Source: Piromyces finnis (Eukaryota > Neocallimastigomycota > Neocallimastigomycetes > Neocallimastigales > Neocallimastigaceae). Taken from it: 64,000 bases of DNA. Location of the stretch: contig MCFH01000040.1 of assembly GCA_002104945.1 (NCBI GenBank), positions 332,501-396,500 of the forward strand, written 5' to 3'. A model generated the notes under the pieces. The model ran no database searches. It had not been told where the DNA came from and was given only the letters and a program-made list of their open reading frames with translations. Of this stretch, positions 62,238 through 64,000 are shown in pieces (position 1 is the first letter of the stretch; each line of letters opens with the position of its first letter). A program made the translations under genes and the position numbers.

Positions 62238-64000
62238 TTATTCCTCACGTAACGATAGTATTGATTTTTTTGAATTTTCAGATAGTAATTTATTTTTTGC
62301 TTTAACATTTAATAAATAGTCTATAAGTAGGTTATAATTTGATGAGTTAAATTCCTTGATATTATAAAGGGAATAAAATTGTTCAGTTGTTTCTGGTAAA
62401 CACGTGGCTTCTATAAGTGGGGTATATATAGAATTTAATAAAGGTTTACTATTTTTTTTTTGTTTCATAATATTTATGTAATTTTCAAAGAATCTTGATT
62501 TTTTGGCCCAAAATAAAATATTTTTTCCTTTATTATCCAAGAAATCTATGTCAGCGCCATTATCAATTAAATATTTTACGTTTCTCAATGGACCATAGTG
62601 TATTGCTATTGTTAAGGGATTTTGTCCTAACGAATCTTGAACATTAATTTTTGCACCATGCTCAATTAAATATTTTATTGTAGTAAAAGAATTATCTATT
62701 AACTTTGATATTGAAAAGATTTTACTTGATAAAAATGGATATTTTTCATCTCCAAACATGTATAAACAATGCATTAATGCTGTTCTCTTATCATTATCTA
62801 TTGTATTAATATCTGTACCAGCTTCAATAAAATATTGAACCATATGTGGTCTAGAGTAATGTGCTGCAGTAATTAATGCATTCCATCCTTTATTGTTTTT
62901 TTCATTTAGGCTGATACCTTGTTGATGTAAGTATTGTACAAGATCTAGATAATCGTACTCCACAGCTAATAATAATGCATTTTTTTCTTCCAAATTTTTT
63001 TTGTGAATATTTACTCCTGATTCTTTTAAATATTGAACAGTCTCAAAATGTCCTTCACGAACAGCTAACATTAACGCATTATTACCATCTTTATCCGTGC
63101 TTTCTATATTTGCTCCATGTTCTATTAAATACTTTACAGTATTGACATATCCGTTCGTTGCTGCATACATTAATGCTGTTCGACCTTCATTGTTTTTTTC
63201 ATTAATAAATGCACCATTTGCTATTAAATATTCAACTAAGTTAAGAAAACCATTTTTAGAAGCTATCATTAATGCGTTATTTCCTATATTGTCTTTAGCA
63301 TTGATATCTACTCCTTGCTCTATTATATACTTTACAAGATGAATATAACCATATTTATTTTCATTATTATTATTGGCATAAATATCTGTTTGCGCATCAA
63401 ATATATTTTTTTTAAATTCTGTCAAAATATCGACATTCATAATTTGTTCTTCTTCCCTTTCTAATGTTTTATATAATGATAAAATGTTATTTCTACATGC
63501 ATGCATTAACATTGTACAATTGTTATTATCAATCTCATGAACATTCATACCAATATTAACCAATGTTTTAACCATATTTAATGATCCATATGTAGCTGCG
63601 ATCATTAATGCATTTTCCCCACTATTAGATTTTTGTTCAAAATTAATGTTTCTGTTAAGAATATCTTTAACAATATTAGAATAGGATAATATAGTCTTAC
63701 ATAAATATGCAAAAGAGTGATAAACGTATAATTGCCCACCACTACAAAAACATGCATGCATTAATGCATTATATCCTTTATAATCTGTTTCATTAATACT
63801 TTTGTTAACTTTTTCGATTTTATTCATTAATAAGGTGAATATATTATATTTACTATCCTTTGCAGCAAACATAATTGCATTTAAACCATGTTTATTTTTA
63901 ATACTTATATTAATTGGCTTATGGTCAAGGAGTAAATCAATAGCTTCTACACGATTACTTGTTATTGCTATCATTAATGCAGTTAATCCGTTTTTGTCTT
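62238..64000 (-). CDS. Ankyrin-repeat protein, N-terminus beyond the window
   Basis: The frame is open from the window edge to a stop at 62238-62240, at least 586 codons. It continues past the first ATG seen at 63974 (KNGLTALMIAI), so the true start lies outside. About twelve ankyrin repeats are visible, with the pattern NGxNALMxAxxxGxxxxVxYLIExGxxIN (for example GRTALMYAATNGYVNTVKYL and GNNALMLAVREGHFETVQYL). Two longer loops interrupt the array, one with YVYHSFAYLCKTILSYSN and one rich in Glu/Asn (NNNNENKYG). The end (LLNVKAKNKLLSENSKKS) is non-repeat. No signal peptide, membrane helix or enzyme domain is visible. It is a protein-binding scaffold of unknown partner. Confidence 0.88.
   Translation of the reverse strand, partial: DKNGLTALMIAITSNRVEAIDLLLDHKPINISIKNKHGLNAIMFAAKDSKYNIFTLLMNKIEKVNKSINETDYKGYNALMHACFCSGGQLYVYHSFAYLCKTILSYSNIVKDILNRNINFEQKSNSGENALMIAATYGSLNMVKTLVNIGMNVHEIDNNNCTMLMHACRNNILSLYKTLEREEEQIMNVDILTEFKKNIFDAQTDIYANNNNENKYGYIHLVKYIIEQGVDINAKDNIGNNALMIASKNGFLNLVEYLIANGAFINEKNNEGRTALMYAATNGYVNTVKYLIEHGANIESTDKDGNNALMLAVREGHFETVQYLKESGVNIHKKNLEEKNALLLAVEYDYLDLVQYLHQQGISLNEKNNKGWNALITAAHYSRPHMVQYFIEAGTDINTIDNDKRTALMHCLYMFGDEKYPFLSSKIFSISKLIDNSFTTIKYLIEHGAKINVQDSLGQNPLTIAIHYGPLRNVKYLIDNGADIDFLDNKGKNILFWAKKSRFFENYINIMKQKKNSKPLLNSIYTPLIEATCLPETTEQFYSLYNIKEFNSSNYNLLIDYLLNVKAKNKLLSENSKKSILSLREE

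Overview
The window is very AT-rich nuclear DNA with homopolymer and trinucleotide or tetranucleotide repeats. Genes carry short GT-AG introns of roughly 70-250 bases and sit in gene-poor spacers of up to about 5 kb. One gene encodes three fungal dockerins (the CBM10-like Cys-rich type) joined to a GH5 cellulase. That combination, with this base composition and Asn-rich tracts, points to an anaerobic gut fungus (Neocallimastigomycota). The genus cannot be told from the sequence.

Layout. 1-1.1 kb is spacer with a coding relic. About 1.1-6.5 kb, minus strand, is a non-LTR (LINE-like) retrotransposon whose single long ORF is broken by two in-frame stops; two 124-bp tandem repeats lie at its 5' side. 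6.9-9.4 kb, minus, is a secreted polysaccharide deacetylase of the Agd3/CE18 type with a Thr/Lys-rich tail. After 5 kb of spacer, 14.6-16.5 kb, plus, is the triple-dockerin GH5 endoglucanase, which seems to need a 13-nt microexon. 18.2-19.5 kb, plus, is a secreted Cys-rich protein with acidic repeats. 20.2-25.3 kb, minus, is a 12-exon homologue of the beta-alanine-activating enzyme AASDH (adenylation, carrier and PQQ propeller domains) with an apparent 1-nt frame problem. 27.1-27.5 kb, plus, is a small RNaseK/V-ATPase subunit f-like membrane protein. 28.5-30.2 kb, minus, is an unknown acidic Asn-rich protein.

33.5-34.2 kb, plus, is a type II membrane protein with two RxRR sites. 37.1-39.3 kb, plus, is an F-BAR/PH protein like Slm1. 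40.4-42.5 kb, plus, is a long leucine-rich-repeat protein. 43.4-45.5 kb, plus, is an eight-exon paraoxonase/arylesterase-like protein with an N-terminal membrane anchor. 46.1-61.2 kb, minus, is one very large many-exon gene for a BEACH-WD40-FYVE protein of the ALFY/WDFY3/BCHS type. 62.2 kb to the end, minus, is an ankyrin-repeat protein cut by the window edge.

The genes do not form one pathway. Two (deacetylase and dockerin-GH5) act on extracellular polysaccharide and lie divergently. The Slm1-like, ALFY-like and RNaseK-like genes are ordinary eukaryotic membrane and trafficking functions. I see no CRISPR array, no rRNA or tRNA gene, and no clear multi-gene novel system. The points most worth checking are the dockerin microexon, the repeats upstream of the retrotransposon ORF, the RxRR-flanked peptide, the AASDH homologue and the degenerate FYVE finger. 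All splice junctions were inferred by eye from GT/AG sites and reading frame.
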